Shown here piece by piece: positions 33,817 to 45,539 of a stretch of DNA of 64,000 bases; within the stretch, counting starts at the first letter, position 1, and the number at the start of each line of letters is the position of its first letter. The stretch comes from Petrosia ficiformis (Eukaryota > Porifera > Demospongiae > Haplosclerida > Petrosiidae): positions 3,509,460-3,573,459 of the forward strand of contig OX345641.1 in NCBI GenBank assembly GCA_947044365.1, read 5' to 3'. The translations under genes were made by a program, and so were the position numbers. A model generated the notes under the pieces. That model was not told the DNA's origin, did no database searches, and saw only the letters and a program-made list of their open reading frames with translations.

Positions 33817-35465
33817 ACACGACTGAACCATGCGTTTATTGTTTTGTTGTGTTGCATAGACGTTTGGCAGGGTTAAGGGCTTATGAAAATACTACTCATG
33901 CTCAGGAGCAGGCAGTTACAAAAAATCTGAGCTCCTCCAATGGTGTCTTTATGTGATACGTAGGGCACTGTCTGGAGCTTGTGGTTTCATAGTCTGGCCT
34001 CTATGACTATTATCACAATGGTGGTGCCTTTGATGTTTTCATGAACTATACAACAATTATATATATATGGTGCATAAACACAGATGTGGTGCTCCATACC
34101 CACAGCTTGAGTACCCCCACCAGATTAAATGTTATGAAACCAAGATTGATTTGACCACCAGAATAAGAATCTGTTCAGTAGTGAATGAATAATCATCACA
34201 ACAAAACTATCATAGGGATTATACACATGTATCATTGATCTGCTATATACTTAATTACACACTATAGTTACTGTATTTCCACAACTAATATAGAAACTAT
34301 TGCTATGTGCTAATTTCATGTTTGGTTATACAGTGTTTCCCCCAGAAAAAAATATTATATTAGCCACACTGAAAGCTCCACCCATTTAAAACTGACAACT
34401 CTCCTTGCATATTTTCCTGACACTCTTCATCTCTTTCCTTTCTTTTGAAATACATCAATTGTGTACGCTGAAAAAGCACCACCATTTTAAATTAATAATG
34501 CAATTGCAAAAAAAAAAAAAATTGAAAATTAAAATTAAAAAAGTAGTGTGCTCTAGGGAGAACAGTGGTTGTAGGTGGAAGGGTATCATGAGTATGGTAA
34601 TTGATTTGCACCTGTGTGTCTGTTAGCAAAATATCTGGAAAATTGAGACAGTTAATTGGGAGTTTGAGAGCAAACGTTGAATTATACTACAATGAACAAA
34701 AACAATAATAGGCTTTTTATAATACCCTTTGGTTGACAATTCATATAACCCACAGTTACTGTTTCCCAGACTATGTGAGAAGACGTCTGGGGACAACTGG
34801 ACACATCTAAACATAACTGATTTTGTTTTGTGGCTATCACTAACAAAGCATTACAAACATAATTGAGGTAGTAGTACCACAACATTGAACATTGGCTCTA
34901 AACATTCTTGCTGTGAAAGCAACTTTTTAGTTCCACCTATTTTTATTAAGTCTTGTGCTACACACATGTTGAGATGTTTAGTACTTACTGTTACACTCTT
35001 CAAGTGAAGGTTCCTCTTGTACTCTACAAGGAGGCAAAAACTAAGATGCAAGCTTATAATGGCCTAGCTTCAGAGAACAATAACCGTTTCTATTATACAT
35101 GTAAGTGCTGCAGTTCTATGACAATGATCATGAACCTCACAAACGCTTCGTGATTAGGATGTGACCATTGAATTAAAAAATAATTAATAATGAAGCCTCT
35201 AAATGATGTAGCTTCCTTAACTAAATCACGAGAAAACAATCATAAATGGCCATAATGAAATTCACTGTAGAATCAAACATTTGCAACATACGTACTTGAC
35301 AGCAGAGTATGTAAATCTTAATAAATTGTTGTTGTTTATTTAGTGCAATAAAGATAACTAAAACAACATTTGGTAGTTAGTTAACTAAAACTGTTGCTAG
35401 TATTAAAAAATAAAGCCACAACTTTATTTAAGTTAAAGTTGTACTTATTATCCTATTACATAACA
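33817..35465. other. Spacer without recognised gene
   Basis: 34650-35110 shares motifs with the dispersed repeat at 3330-3770 (ACATAACTGA..TTTGTGGCTATC, GTACCACAACATTGAAC). Other short frames have no recognisable domain. Confidence 0.4.
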
Positions 35466-35594
35466 TTACTTAACATATATTTCAATTATATTTAGAGGTG
35501 TGTCTTCATCAGGTATATAGCCCTTGATTACTACACACCCTCAACTCAATAGCAGTCTCATTCAATGTCTTAAAAAAGCGTGGCATGTTAGGAT
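35466..35594 (-). pseudogene. FReD-like copy 6 (C-terminal remnant)
   Basis: About 130 bp matching the last 40 codons of the family, with a deletion before the LNET-equivalent. It stops at GTTAGGAT, where a hAT-like element begins. Confidence 0.8.
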
Positions 35595-36213
35595 TAGTGT
35601 TGCACTGATAACAGATCAATTTATCGACCATTTCCTCTGTATATCACTATCAGTTTTAACACTACTGGTATTACAGATAGATTTCTGCACATGCACAGTA
35701 CCACGTGTCAATAAGGTTTGTTTTAGTACTGTTGTTTATTTTGATTGGCATATGAAAGAAGCAATTGTTTATATGTAACTACTATGATGTTGGAGAAGAC
35801 ACCAAAGTTGCCATCTGTAAAACATGTTATCAGTCTGTTTCAAGAGGAGGAAAATCCACGTAGACAAGAACTGAGTACAAGAAGAGCTGGTAATGATGAC
35901 TCAAATGAAGGAAGCTTCAAACGAGAACAGACGATTTTCAAGTAAATCCATGCAGCTTTCTTTTGATGAAACCCTTGAAAGACTAGGAAATTATTAATAA
36001 ACTTTTGTCACTTTTAATTTTGTTGTGTTTAATAGTGATAACAATATTCTGATATTAGACTTGCAAATACTCAGCATTATTCAATATTTTATATTATCAG
36101 AAAAATATACTTCTGAACTTTCATTTTAATATTGGATCAGTGTATTGGCTATTATTGGTTCTTTAATATTGGTTATCGGAATATCAGTTAAAATCCTTAT
36201 CAGTGTGACACTA
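35595..36213. mobile_element. hAT-like element with BED-finger remnant (619 bp)
   Basis: Ends TAGTGTTGCACTGATAA and TTATCAGTGTGACACTA are inverted repeats with two mismatches. Flanks are GTTAGGAT and GTTAGGAA (7 of 8). On the plus strand near 35783-35860 a frame reads YDVGEDTKVAICKTCYQSVS. This looks like the first half of a BED zinc finger (CxxC) found at the N-terminus of hAT transposases, and it is followed by a stop. The right part (from about 36001) is duplicated at 37855-38085. Confidence 0.72.
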
Positions 36214-37330
36214 GTTAGGAAACTAATCTCATTATACTCTCATATCATGTCTTCAATAATCACAATATGTGAATTACCTTTGCTTCAGAGAAAACATGAA
36301 ATTGAATTATGATAACAATAATAATTGTGCTCTGATGAAGAGAGGGTCCTGTGCAGGCCACACTCGTTATAAGTGCAATAATACAAGTAATTTAAATTAA
36401 AAGATCCATAAATGGGAGAAGTGTTGCATGTAAGCTAACTTCATACTTTAAGTTAAAGCTTTAACTTTCACCTACATGTAAAAGGGTCACCTGAACACAG
36501 AAACAAAGTGTGGAATTTTAAACAATAGAATGCACAATACTAATTAATTTGGGGTATAGTCCTACAGTGCACAATAGTAATCTTCAGTAATTTGGGATAT
36601 AGTCCCACAGTGCACAATAGTAATCTTCAGTAATTTGGAGTATGGTCCTACAGTGCACAATAGTAATCTTCAGTAATTTGGGGTATAGTCCTACAGTGCA
36701 CAATAGTAATCTTCAGTAATTTGGGGTATGGTCCTATAGTGTTGTCAAAAAGTAAATGTGTACTTCCTTCCTCACAGGAAATAAATAAAATTAATAATGA
36801 TTAATTAAGAGTCAATGTATCTAGGAGGAGCAATAGTTGCCCTTCCTAGAATCAAATGTGAGGTGGCTTTCTGTTAAATATTGAAGGTAAGTATTCGATC
36901 AAAATTATTAGATTTTAATGAGCTGTTTTCTTCCACAGCCACATACATGAATAATCAAAATATGTAAATATGAAACAAACAAGATTGTGGTGTCCAGCAT
37001 TCAGTGATCATGGCTTGCCTGAATGTATTGCAAATTAGAGGTGCTTAACAAAATGAGTGAAATAACTCGAACAAGGAGTGTGCATCTAGCATTATGGCAA
37101 TGAAACTAGCTACTTAGTGGTCAACAGCCCCAAACAGCAACAATGAGCTCTGGGAATGTGTGCTGAGGAATTGGTGGAGGGTGTGGCTAGCGAGAGTTAA
37201 TATATAAGCAAAAATACGTTATTTACATGTAAGTTACCAAAGAAAGTCCGATGTTCACTTTCCATGTTAATTGACATAATACATGCCCTAAATACTATTC
37301 AGGTACTGTTGAACAGCCCAACAAATTCTA
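35995..37330. repeat. Tandem segmental duplication, left copy
   Basis: Aligns with 37855-39300 at high identity. Shared landmarks are the hAT right end, TCCTGTGCAGGCCACACTCG, the 43-bp minisatellite, AGGAGGAGCAATAG, and the ATGTTATTTACATGTAAGTTACC stretch. The FReD-like fragment at 37369-37800 sits between the copies. Confidence 0.8.
36533..36741. repeat. 43-bp minisatellite, five units
   Basis: The unit runs CACAATAGTAATCTTCAGTA then ATTTGGGGTATAGTCCTACA then GTG. There is one 37-bp unit and four 43-bp units, with a few substitutions. Confidence 0.93.
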
Positions 37331-37368
37331 ATTTTCAACACCCATGTCTAACTCAATAAAATAAAATT

Positions 37369-37800
37369 TTACTTAACATATATTTCAATTATATCCAGAG
37401 GTATTTCTTCATTCTCCACCCCCCGCTACTACACACCCTCAACTCAAGTAGTAGTCTCATTCAATGTCTTAAGAAACCATGGCATGTTAGGATTAGTACA
37501 ACAAGTAGACTCAGGTCCATTACAATTCTGTCCATCCCATAGTGGATCATCCACAACAAGAATGCCTATAGCACCACCTGATTCACAATAGTAATCATTA
37601 CCAACAAAAGAAGGAGGAGATGTAGAACTACCACTGTTACATGGACAACCATTTGAACCTAGGCGTGTTTCAGACACTCCTGCTGCATAGTACATATGTG
37701 TTGATGAGGATTACTTTCATATGTTATCGAAACACCATCAACATAATTTGAGTCAATATCACCTGTTCCTGTGTTAAAAGCATCAGGTGAACAAAACTGT
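37369..37800 (-). pseudogene. FReD-like copy 7 (C-terminal half)
   Basis: Nearly or exactly identical to 42828-43254: the 83-codon frames at 37444-37695 and 42903-43154 encode the same protein. It shares that copy's unusual features: lost codons after the CACCCTCAACTCAA stretch, a frameshift at TGCTGCATAGTACATATGTG, and the short loop GAIGILVV. Homology to the family ends abruptly at 37800 inside the GYQFCSP-equivalent. It is a recent duplicate fragment. Confidence 0.88.
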
Positions 37801-37854
37801 GTTTAATAGTGGTAACAATAACAACAACAGTAGTGGTAACAACAGTATTAATAA

Positions 37855-39300
37855 ACTTTTGTCACTTTTAATTTTGTTGTGTTTAATAGTGGTAACAATA
37901 TTCTGATATTAGATTTGCAAATACTCAGCATTATTCAATTTATTAATTTAATCATGTGATCAGAAAAATATACTCCTGAACTTCATTTTAATATTGGATC
38001 AGTGTATTGGCTATTATTGGTTCTTTAATATTGGCTATTGGAATATAAGTTAAAATCAATATCGGTGTAACACTAGTTAGGAAACTAATCTCATTATTCA
38101 TGTCTTCAATAATCACAAATATGTGAATTACCTTTGCTTCAGAGAAAACATGAAATTGAATTATGACAACAATAATAATTGTGGTCTGATGAAGAGAGGG
38201 TCCTGTGCAGGCCACACTCGTTATAAGTGCAATAATGCAAGTACTTTAAATTGCTAGATCCATAAATGGGAGAAGTGTTGCATGTAAACTAACTTCATGT
38301 ACATGTAAAAGGGTCACCTGAACACAGAAACAAAGTGTGGAATTTTAAACAATAGAATGCACAATAGTAATCTTCCGTAATTTGAGGTATGGTCCTACAG
38401 TGCACAATAGTAATCTTGAGTAATTTGGGGTATAGTCCTACAGTGCACAATAGTAATCTTCAGTAATTTGGGATATAGTCCTACAGTGCACAATAGAATC
38501 TTCAGTAATTTGGGATATAGTCCTACAGTGCACAATAGTAATCTTCAGTAATTTGGGGTATAGTCCTACAGTCCACAATACTAATCTTTAATAATTTGGG
38601 GTATGGTCCTACAGTGTTGTCATTAAGTAAATGTATACTTCCTTCCTCACAGGAAATAAATAAAATTAATAATGATTAATTATGAGGCAATGGATGAGGT
38701 AACAGGAATAATGATAAGATAATTTTGATTAAATGTTTACCTGTAAATGCTCACTATTCTATAATTTTATATTACAACACATCTAAATTAGGTATCTAGG
38801 AGGAGCAATAGTCGCCCTTCCTAGAATCAAATGTGAGAAGGCTTTCTGTTGAATATTGAAGGTAAGTATTTGATCAAAATTATTGGGTTTTAATGACCTG
38901 TTTTCTTCCACAGCCACATACATGAATAATCAAAATATGTAAATATGAAAAAACAAGATTGTGGTGTCCAGCATTCAGTAATCACGGCTTGCTTGAATGT
39001 ATTGCAAATTAGAATTGCTTAACAAAATGAGTGAAATAACTAATCTAGCGATGAAATTAGTTCCTTAGTGGTCAACAGCCCTAAACAGCAGAAATGAGCT
39101 CTAGGAATGCATGCTCAGGAATTGGTGGAGGGTGTGGCTAGCAAGAGTTATTATATAAGCAAAAATATGTTATTTACATGTAAGTTACCAAAGAAAGTCC
39201 GATATTCACTTTCCATGTTAATTGACAGAATACATGCCCTAAATACTATTCTGGTGCCGCATTAACAGCCCAACAAATTCTAATTTCCAACACCCTTGTC
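37855..39300. repeat. Tandem segmental duplication, right copy
   Basis: Second copy of 35995-37330. It has an extra AACAGGAATAATGATAAG stretch near 38700 and one more minisatellite unit. Confidence 0.8.
38360..38616. repeat. 43-bp minisatellite, six units
   Basis: Same unit as at 36533-36741. Six units, one of 42 bp, so copy number differs between the two duplicates. Confidence 0.93.
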
Positions 39301-39656
39301 TAACTCAATAAAATAAAGTTTGGTCAATAATACTTTAGTTAAAATAAAACATTTTATGAAAGCATGGTAAGTTTAATTAATAGTTGTCATCATTTTTAAT
39401 ACCAAACAAGTATTACTTAACATATATATTAACATTTGTGAATGTTTGACAGCAAAGTGTGAAAAATCTTACTAACTACGTACTTCCAATTTGAGTTGTT
39501 TAACAAAATGAGTGAAATAACTCTACAACTAACTAAAACAAAATTAGACAAAAGCATTTTCGTAAGTTAACTAAAACTGAAATTTAACATTTTAGTAGTA
39601 TTTAAGATTGTGTATACCCTTAACTAAAGTTGTCATTATTGTCATATCAAACGACT

Positions 39657-40664
39657 TTACTTAATACATATTTCAATTATATCCAGAGGCGTGTCTTCAT
39701 TAGATAACCCTTCATTACCACACACTCTCAACTCAATACTATCAGTAGTTATCTCATTCAATGTCTTAAGAAACCATGGTATGTTAGGATTAGTACAACA
39801 AGCAGACTCAGGTCCATTGCAGGTTTGTCCATCCCATAGTGGATCATCAACATAACGAATTGAAGAAGAAGGTGAATTATTTGAACCTGATTCACAATAG
39901 TAATCATTACCAACAAAAGAAGGAGGAGGAGGTGCAGAACTACCACTGTTACATGGACATTCTGATGCTTGTACATGTGTTTCAGCCCATCCTCCTATAT
40001 ATGTCCAGATATGTTGACGAGGATTACTACCATAAGTTATTGAAACACCATCAACATAATATGAGTCAATGTTACTAGTTCCTGTGTTCAAACCATCAGG
40101 TGTACCAAACTGGTATCCCCTTATTTGTCCACATACTTTGGTGTAATTTAGACTATAGGTGGAAAAGATGATTGAGTCACAACCTGCTCCAGAACGTCCA
40201 CAAACATCATGATTGATATCGATATATCCTGTTTGTGTTAATCCAGAGGGACAAGTAGTACCAGGTTCAGTCATGTTGAGGTAAGCTACTCTTGTCCATC
40301 CTCCCTCTCCATCACAGTTGATCCCCTCCATGTCACAATAGACAGTGACAATATTTCCATTAGTCAGTGTGATATTGTAATATCCTGAGGTAGCACTAGG
40401 AGAAACTTGATGTATTTGCAGACAAGAAGCATAATTGTAGAACTGGAAACAAGAATTTGGCAGGTAGGAGGGACAAATGATGAATGTACGTAACTTTCCA
40501 TTTCTAAACTTGATAGTATTTCCAATATTTGTGAGATTACAACAATGTTGTTCATATAGTGAGGGTTGACGTTGACTATTACAATCACTCATACAGTAGT
40601 TATCCTCTCCATTACTGACAGTAATTAGTTCAGTAACCAGAATTACAAGTATTATAAGATACAT
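39657..40664 (-). CDS. Secreted FReD-like Cys-rich protein, copy 8 (intact)
   Basis: 335 codons from the family ATG at 40664. An in-frame upstream TTG at 40671-40673 is not a plausible start. The signal peptide is MYLIILVILVTELITVSNG. All family blocks and cysteines are present. It has the IKFRNGKLRT type at the first polymorphic site and LQIHQVSPSATSG at the second. The RPNPSSxGCDST region is shortened to RSGAGCDSI. The hypervariable loop before DDPLWDGQTC is SNNSPSSSIRYV. A TATA box at 40705-40712 supports the start. Function unknown; secreted. Confidence 0.83.
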   Translation of the reverse strand: MYLIILVILVTELITVSNGEDNYCMSDCNSQRQPSLYEQHCCNLTNIGNTIKFRNGKLRTFIICPSYLPNSCFQFYNYASCLQIHQVSPSATSGYYNITLTNGNIVTVYCDMEGINCDGEGGWTRVAYLNMTEPGTTCPSGLTQTGYIDINHDVCGRSGAGCDSIIFSTYSLNYTKVCGQIRGYQFGTPDGLNTGTSNIDSYYVDGVSITYGSNPRQHIWTYIGGWAETHVQASECPCNSGSSAPPPPSFVGNDYYCESGSNNSPSSSIRYVDDPLWDGQTCNGPESACCTNPNIPWFLKTLNEITTDSIELRVCGNEGLSNEDTPLDIIEICIK

Positions 40665-40704
40665 TATGAACAATTATTATGAAATTGTTGCATTAATTGT
40701 TTTC

Positions 40705-40712
40705 TATTTATA
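40705..40712 (-). promoter_or_regulatory. TATA box of FReD-like copy 8
   Basis: TATAAATA, 41-48 bp upstream of the chosen ATG. Confidence 0.7.
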
Positions 40713-41151
40713 CATATCTTGGAAATAATTATATTCATGAATGTCACATGACATGTCATACTGACAAAATTGTGGCAATCTAGTATAGTGTATACATTAA
40801 AAGTATTGCTACACAAGATACTATACTCATGTAGTTGTATATTAAATTAAATCTGACCAGTCTCTACGTATATTTTCAACCGTAAACACAAAATTATACT
40901 ACAGTTATATACAAGGAATAGTAAGTATAAACTGATATAGATAGATACATCATTCACATATACAAATTATAGTATTTGGCGCTGTCTAATATCTTATCAT
41001 TCTAGTAACTCTACAACTAAAGTAAATTTATATGGCTTTCAAAGGGTTTAGAATTATACAAACACATAATTTAATTTAATCTACTACACCTTTATAACAT
41101 TTCATAACAACAGCATGTTTATAGACATTCTTTCATTTTCAGTCTTGAAAG

Positions 41152-42180
41152 CATGAGTTTCAATTCCTCCTGAGACTATTTAAATCAATGCTGCTTTTTT
41201 GTCTAACTGGGTAATGTTTACAAGTAGTATTTATTTCTTTTGATTTTTGATCTATATTGACTAGTATATAAAGTACATGCCATAATATAGAATGGTGCAT
41301 GCATGAGCTGACGTTTCAAATATCTGTGGATATTATTTGCAGTACAACTTCATGTACATATTTATATTAATTAATTACTTGGAATGAGCTAGTAACATCT
41401 ATTGTTTTCACAGATAATACACTGCAGGTTGTATCAAAATACTATGCTATGTATATAGCTACATTGTATTAATATGTGTTTTATCATATGCCTTGTTATG
41501 GGTATTAGTCAATATAGGTCAAGATCAAATGAATTGTGCATGACGTCTAAATATTAGCTAGCAGAAAAAATAAATCAGCTTAGAGGAAAATACAATTGCA
41601 TTGAAACTCTTGTAACCAACTGAAGGTTAAAATAACCTATTATGTTTTATAGTGCATTGTAAAAAGTAATAGGTTATTTTAAGTTGTTTGTATAATCCTA
41701 AACCCTTTGCACAGTTCATTTGATCTTTACCTATATTGACTAATATAACGTACATGTCATAATAAAGCATATGGTAACAAACAACTTAGCTATATACATA
41801 GTATTATATAGGTACAACCTGAGGTGTATTATTAGTATTCGAAAGCTGGTACAACATCAGCGAAAACAACAGATGTCACTAACTCATTCCAGAGTAATTA
41901 TTAATTAATATAAATATGTACATGATTTGTACCTAACATGTGATGTACTCCACAGATATTTGAAACGTCCACATGTATGTAATTATTATGGGATTTATAT
42001 GTTTAAAAGTACAAGTGCATTGTATTGCTTTTGTTACCATTCTTTATTATGGCATGTACTTTATATACCAGTCAGTATGGATTAATATCAAAAGAACTGA
42101 ATTACTACTTGTAGCCATTACCTAGCTATACAAGAAAGCAGCATTGATTTATATAGTCTCAGGACGAATTGAAACTCATG
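41152..42180. mobile_element. Long imperfect inverted repeat (foldback element)
   Basis: The left arm (about 41152-41450) pairs with the right arm (about 41800-42180). Examples are CATGAGTTTCAATTCCTCCT with its near-complement at the right end, CATGCCATAATATAGAATGG with the stretch near 42040, and ATCTATTGTTTTCACAGAT with the stretch near 41850. A smaller inverted repeat around TAATAGGTTATTTTAA lies in the centre (41625-41680). No protein is encoded. It looks like a foldback transposon, but a target duplication was not found. Confidence 0.7.
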
Positions 42181-42827
42181 TAACAAATAAGGGTTAAAAT
42201 AACTCGTTCATTTTTACAGTGTGTGATCTTAACAGAGGCTAAGTACTCAGTTGATGCAATCACAGTAGGATTTGGCAAGCTTTTCATTCTATCATTTTTG
42301 TAACAAGACATCAAACAGGAAATATTATGTGATCAAGTTAGTAAAATAAGATTTCAATAAATGTTATGATATCAACAGCATGCCGATACATGCAAATTTT
42401 AATGTAGTAACCAACCAATCAGTTATTTTGTAATGTATCATTATGTTATCATTTTCTCCAGTTTGTTGGCTCCTCCCCTACAACAATAACACTCCAAGAT
42501 TGACTCTGTAGTTATGGGACTTAAGTCATAAAATAGAAGTGTACAGTTTGTAATAATAAAATTAATGATATTAAATGTTATTCGTTTTGATTAACAACAT
42601 TCGATGAGCTTCCAATCATTATACCTCACTGTAATATATTAATAAATGATAAGAGCATATGAAAATATGTTGTTTAATTCGCTATGAAAACAAACAAACA
42701 TAATAACTCTAACCAACTAAGATAAAATTTAGGCCAATAACACTGAAACATTTAAGAATAGAAGCATGGTAAGTTTAACTAAATTAGTATTACAATGATG
42801 ACCACATCCTTGTAATACTAAACAACT

Positions 42828-43750
42828 TTACTTAACATATATTTCAATTATATCCAGAGGTATTTCTTCATTCTCCACCCCCCGCTACTACACACCCTCA
42901 ACTCAAGTAGTAGTCTCATTCAATGTCTTAAGAAACCATGGCATGTTAGGATTAGTACAACAAGTAGACTCAGGTCCATTACAATTCTGTCCATCCCATA
43001 GTGGATCATCCACAACAAGAATGCCTATAGCACCACCTGATTCACAATAGTAATCATTACCAACAAAAGAAGGAGGAGATGTAGAACTACCACTGTTACA
43101 TGGACAACCATTTGAACCTAGGCGTGTTTCAGACACTCCTGCTGCATAGTACATATGTGTTGATGAGGATTACTTTCATATGTTATCGAAACACCATCAA
43201 CATAATTTGAGTCAATATCACCTGTTCCTGTGTTAAAAGCATCAGGTGAACAAAACTGGTATCCTCTCACTTGCCCACATACTTTGGTATAATTTACACT
43301 GTAGGCAGAAAAGAAAGTTGAGTTACAACCTTGTGATGAAGGATAAGGTCGTCCACCATCATGAGTGATATTGATATACTCTGTTTGAGTCAGTCCAGAG
43401 GGACAAGTAGTACCAGGTTCAGTCATGTTGAGGTAAGCCACTCTTGTCCATCCTCCCTCTTCATCACAGTTGATCCCCTCCATGTCACAATAGACAGTGA
43501 CAATACTTCCATTAGTCAGTATGATATTGTAATATCCTGATTTAACATCAGGATTAGCTTTATATATATCTGCACAGGATGACTTGTAGAACTGGAAACA
43601 AGACTTTGTAGGTCAGAGGGACAACTAATGGATGTACGTAGCTTTCCATTTTTAAACTTGATAGTATTTCCAATATTACTGAGATTACAACAATGTTGTT
43701 CATAACTTCATATAGTGAGGGTTGACGTTGACTATTATAATCACTCATAC
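42828..43750 (-). pseudogene. FReD-like copy 9 (frameshifted, no signal peptide)
   Basis: C-terminal part as in copy 7, then intact from GYQF back to the CDMEGINCDEEGGWTRVAYLNM block. A 1-nt loss near 43600 (after CPSDL) shifts the frame, and at about 43745-43750, just after the MSDYNSQRQ-equivalent, homology jumps into the middle of copy 10. The signal peptide and promoter are absent. Site types are IKFKNGKLRT (first) and ADIYKANPDVKSG (second), a recombinant combination. Confidence 0.85.
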
Positions 43751-45484
43751 CATCCTGCTGTATATGTCCATATGTGTTGACGAGGATTACTACCATATGT
43801 TATTGAAACACCATCAACATAATATGAGTCAATGTCACCGCTTTGTATAGCAAAAGCGTCAGGTGAATAATACTGGTATCCTCTTGCTTGTCCACAGGCT
43901 TTGGAGAAATTAGATTATATGTGGAAAAGAAGGTTGAGGCACAACCTCCTGATGAAGGATTTGATCGTTCACAAATATCATGACTGATATTGATATACCT
44001 GGTTTGAGTCAGTCCAGAGGGACAAGTAGTACCAGTTTCAGTCATGTTGAGATAAGCCACTCTTGTCCACCCTTCTTTGTCATCACAGTTCATCCCTTCC
44101 ATGTCACAGTAGACAGTGACAATACTTTCATTAGTCAGTGTGATATTGTAATATCCTGATATGGCACTGGGATAAACTTGATGTATATCTGCACAGGAGG
44201 ATGATGGATAATTGTAGAACTGGAAACTAAAGGTTGGTAGGTAGGAGGGAACGCATGTAACTTTAAATTTTTAAACTTGATAGTATTTCCAATATTACCA
44301 AGATTACAACAATGTTGTTCATATAGTGAGGGTTGACGTTGACTATTACAATTACTCATACAGTAGTTATCCTCTTCATTACTGACAGTAATTGGGCTCG
44401 CCGCGCCTACGCGTGGGCGAGTCTTTAGCACTTTGGTTGTCATTCTGTCATTCATTAATTCTGTCCCAACTTTTTTAATTTAAGCGTCGATTCAAAGACT
44501 CGATAGAGTAGAGAAAAAAGTTTGTCAAAATCGTATTGAAAAGAGACTTGCCACAGACGTTGTTTTATATAGTTATTCATTCATTCCTTCCCAACTTTTT
44601 TTACTTTGAACAGTTATAACTTCAAACGCTACCTCCTACAGCCACCAAACTTTCTGATCTGTTCAAATACATAGTCTTCCATTGCTCTGTTGCTTTTATA
44701 ACGAAGTAAACTGTACGAAAAGTTACTTAGAATGGAAAATGCTAAAATCACTACAGATCTTAGCCAGATGCTTTAAGCGTTGATTAAAAGACTTGATGGA
44801 GTAGAGAAAGAAGTTTATCAAAATCGTATTGAAAACAGATTTGCCACAGACATTGTTTTAGCAAGTTACAGACATCTCTGTAAGCTCTCCAGTTTCTGCC
44901 ATTTACTTGCAATAACCCACACCCTCAGCCACACCCAATGTAATCACGTGAGATCAAACGTGGAGGTCAGTTTAGAGCAATACCTTCCTTTCTGAACTGG
45001 TCTGTCGCTATTATTCAACTTTTGTTGGACTTTCAAATTACATATATTTGAACTGTAAGTTCAATGCTTTTGTTGCTCATTGTAGTTGTAACAATGTACA
45101 ATTCATTATAGGATAATTATCAGCATATAGATATTTTGGTAATGAGGTAATGACTATTTGTTGGAAGAGTATATAATGTAATTTGACAGTAAGTAATATA
45201 GTTAGTATACTAGCAGTATAGCTGATGGAGAATCATTCTTAGTCATCTTCCACGTGTTTTTATATTTATCAGAAATAATCTTAGCCAGTCTAGCCACAAA
45301 AAAACTTTCTCAACCAACTTTATATAAACAACAAATTCAAATTTAAGCCTGTTACTTTCTCTCTTGCATCTCATTTATTTAATTGTTGCAATTGCAACCT
45401 ATCCTTAAGCTACAGTGGCGAGGCCACACACCAAAGGTGCTTCATTAGTTCAGTAATCAGAATTACAAGTATTATAAAATACAT
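43751..45484 (-). pseudogene. FReD-like copy 10 (N-terminal half, interrupted by 1.05-kb insertion)
   Basis: Minus strand: the ATG is at 45482-45484 with a TATA box at 45524-45531. The signal-peptide codons run to 45444, then the insertion 44394-45443 intervenes, and the sequence resumes with the end of the signal peptide (TVSNEEDNYC) and goes on to about the HIWTY block, where it joins copy 9. Several frameshifts occur (near 44250 and 43900). It carries IKFKNLKLHA at the first site and an IHQVYPSAISG-like second site. Confidence 0.85.
44394..45443. mobile_element. 1,050-bp insertion in the FReD-like signal-peptide codons
   Basis: The boundary is exact because intact copies supply the empty site (AGTAATTAGTTCAG). 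A 3-bp ATT is repeated at both ends. The left end is GC-rich with GGGCTCGCCGCGCC and CGTGGGCGAG forming a hairpin; the right end has GGCGAGGCCACACACC. Inside, 44483-44565 and 44772-44858 are direct repeats containing GTATTGAAAA and GCCACAGAC. No recognised transposase. Class unknown. Confidence 0.75.
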
Positions 45485-45523
45485 TATGAATAATTAATCT
45501 GAAATTGATATGTGATTTCTTTC

Positions 45524-45531
45524 TATTTATA
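45524..45531 (-). promoter_or_regulatory. TATA box of FReD-like copy 10
   Basis: TATAAATA retained upstream of an interrupted copy. Confidence 0.6.
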
Positions 45532-45539
45532 CTTATCTT

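Noticed and set aside
40665..40673. Upstream start for FReD-like copy 8
   Set aside because: The upstream codon is TTG, not ATG; the conserved ATG at 40664 matches all other copies.
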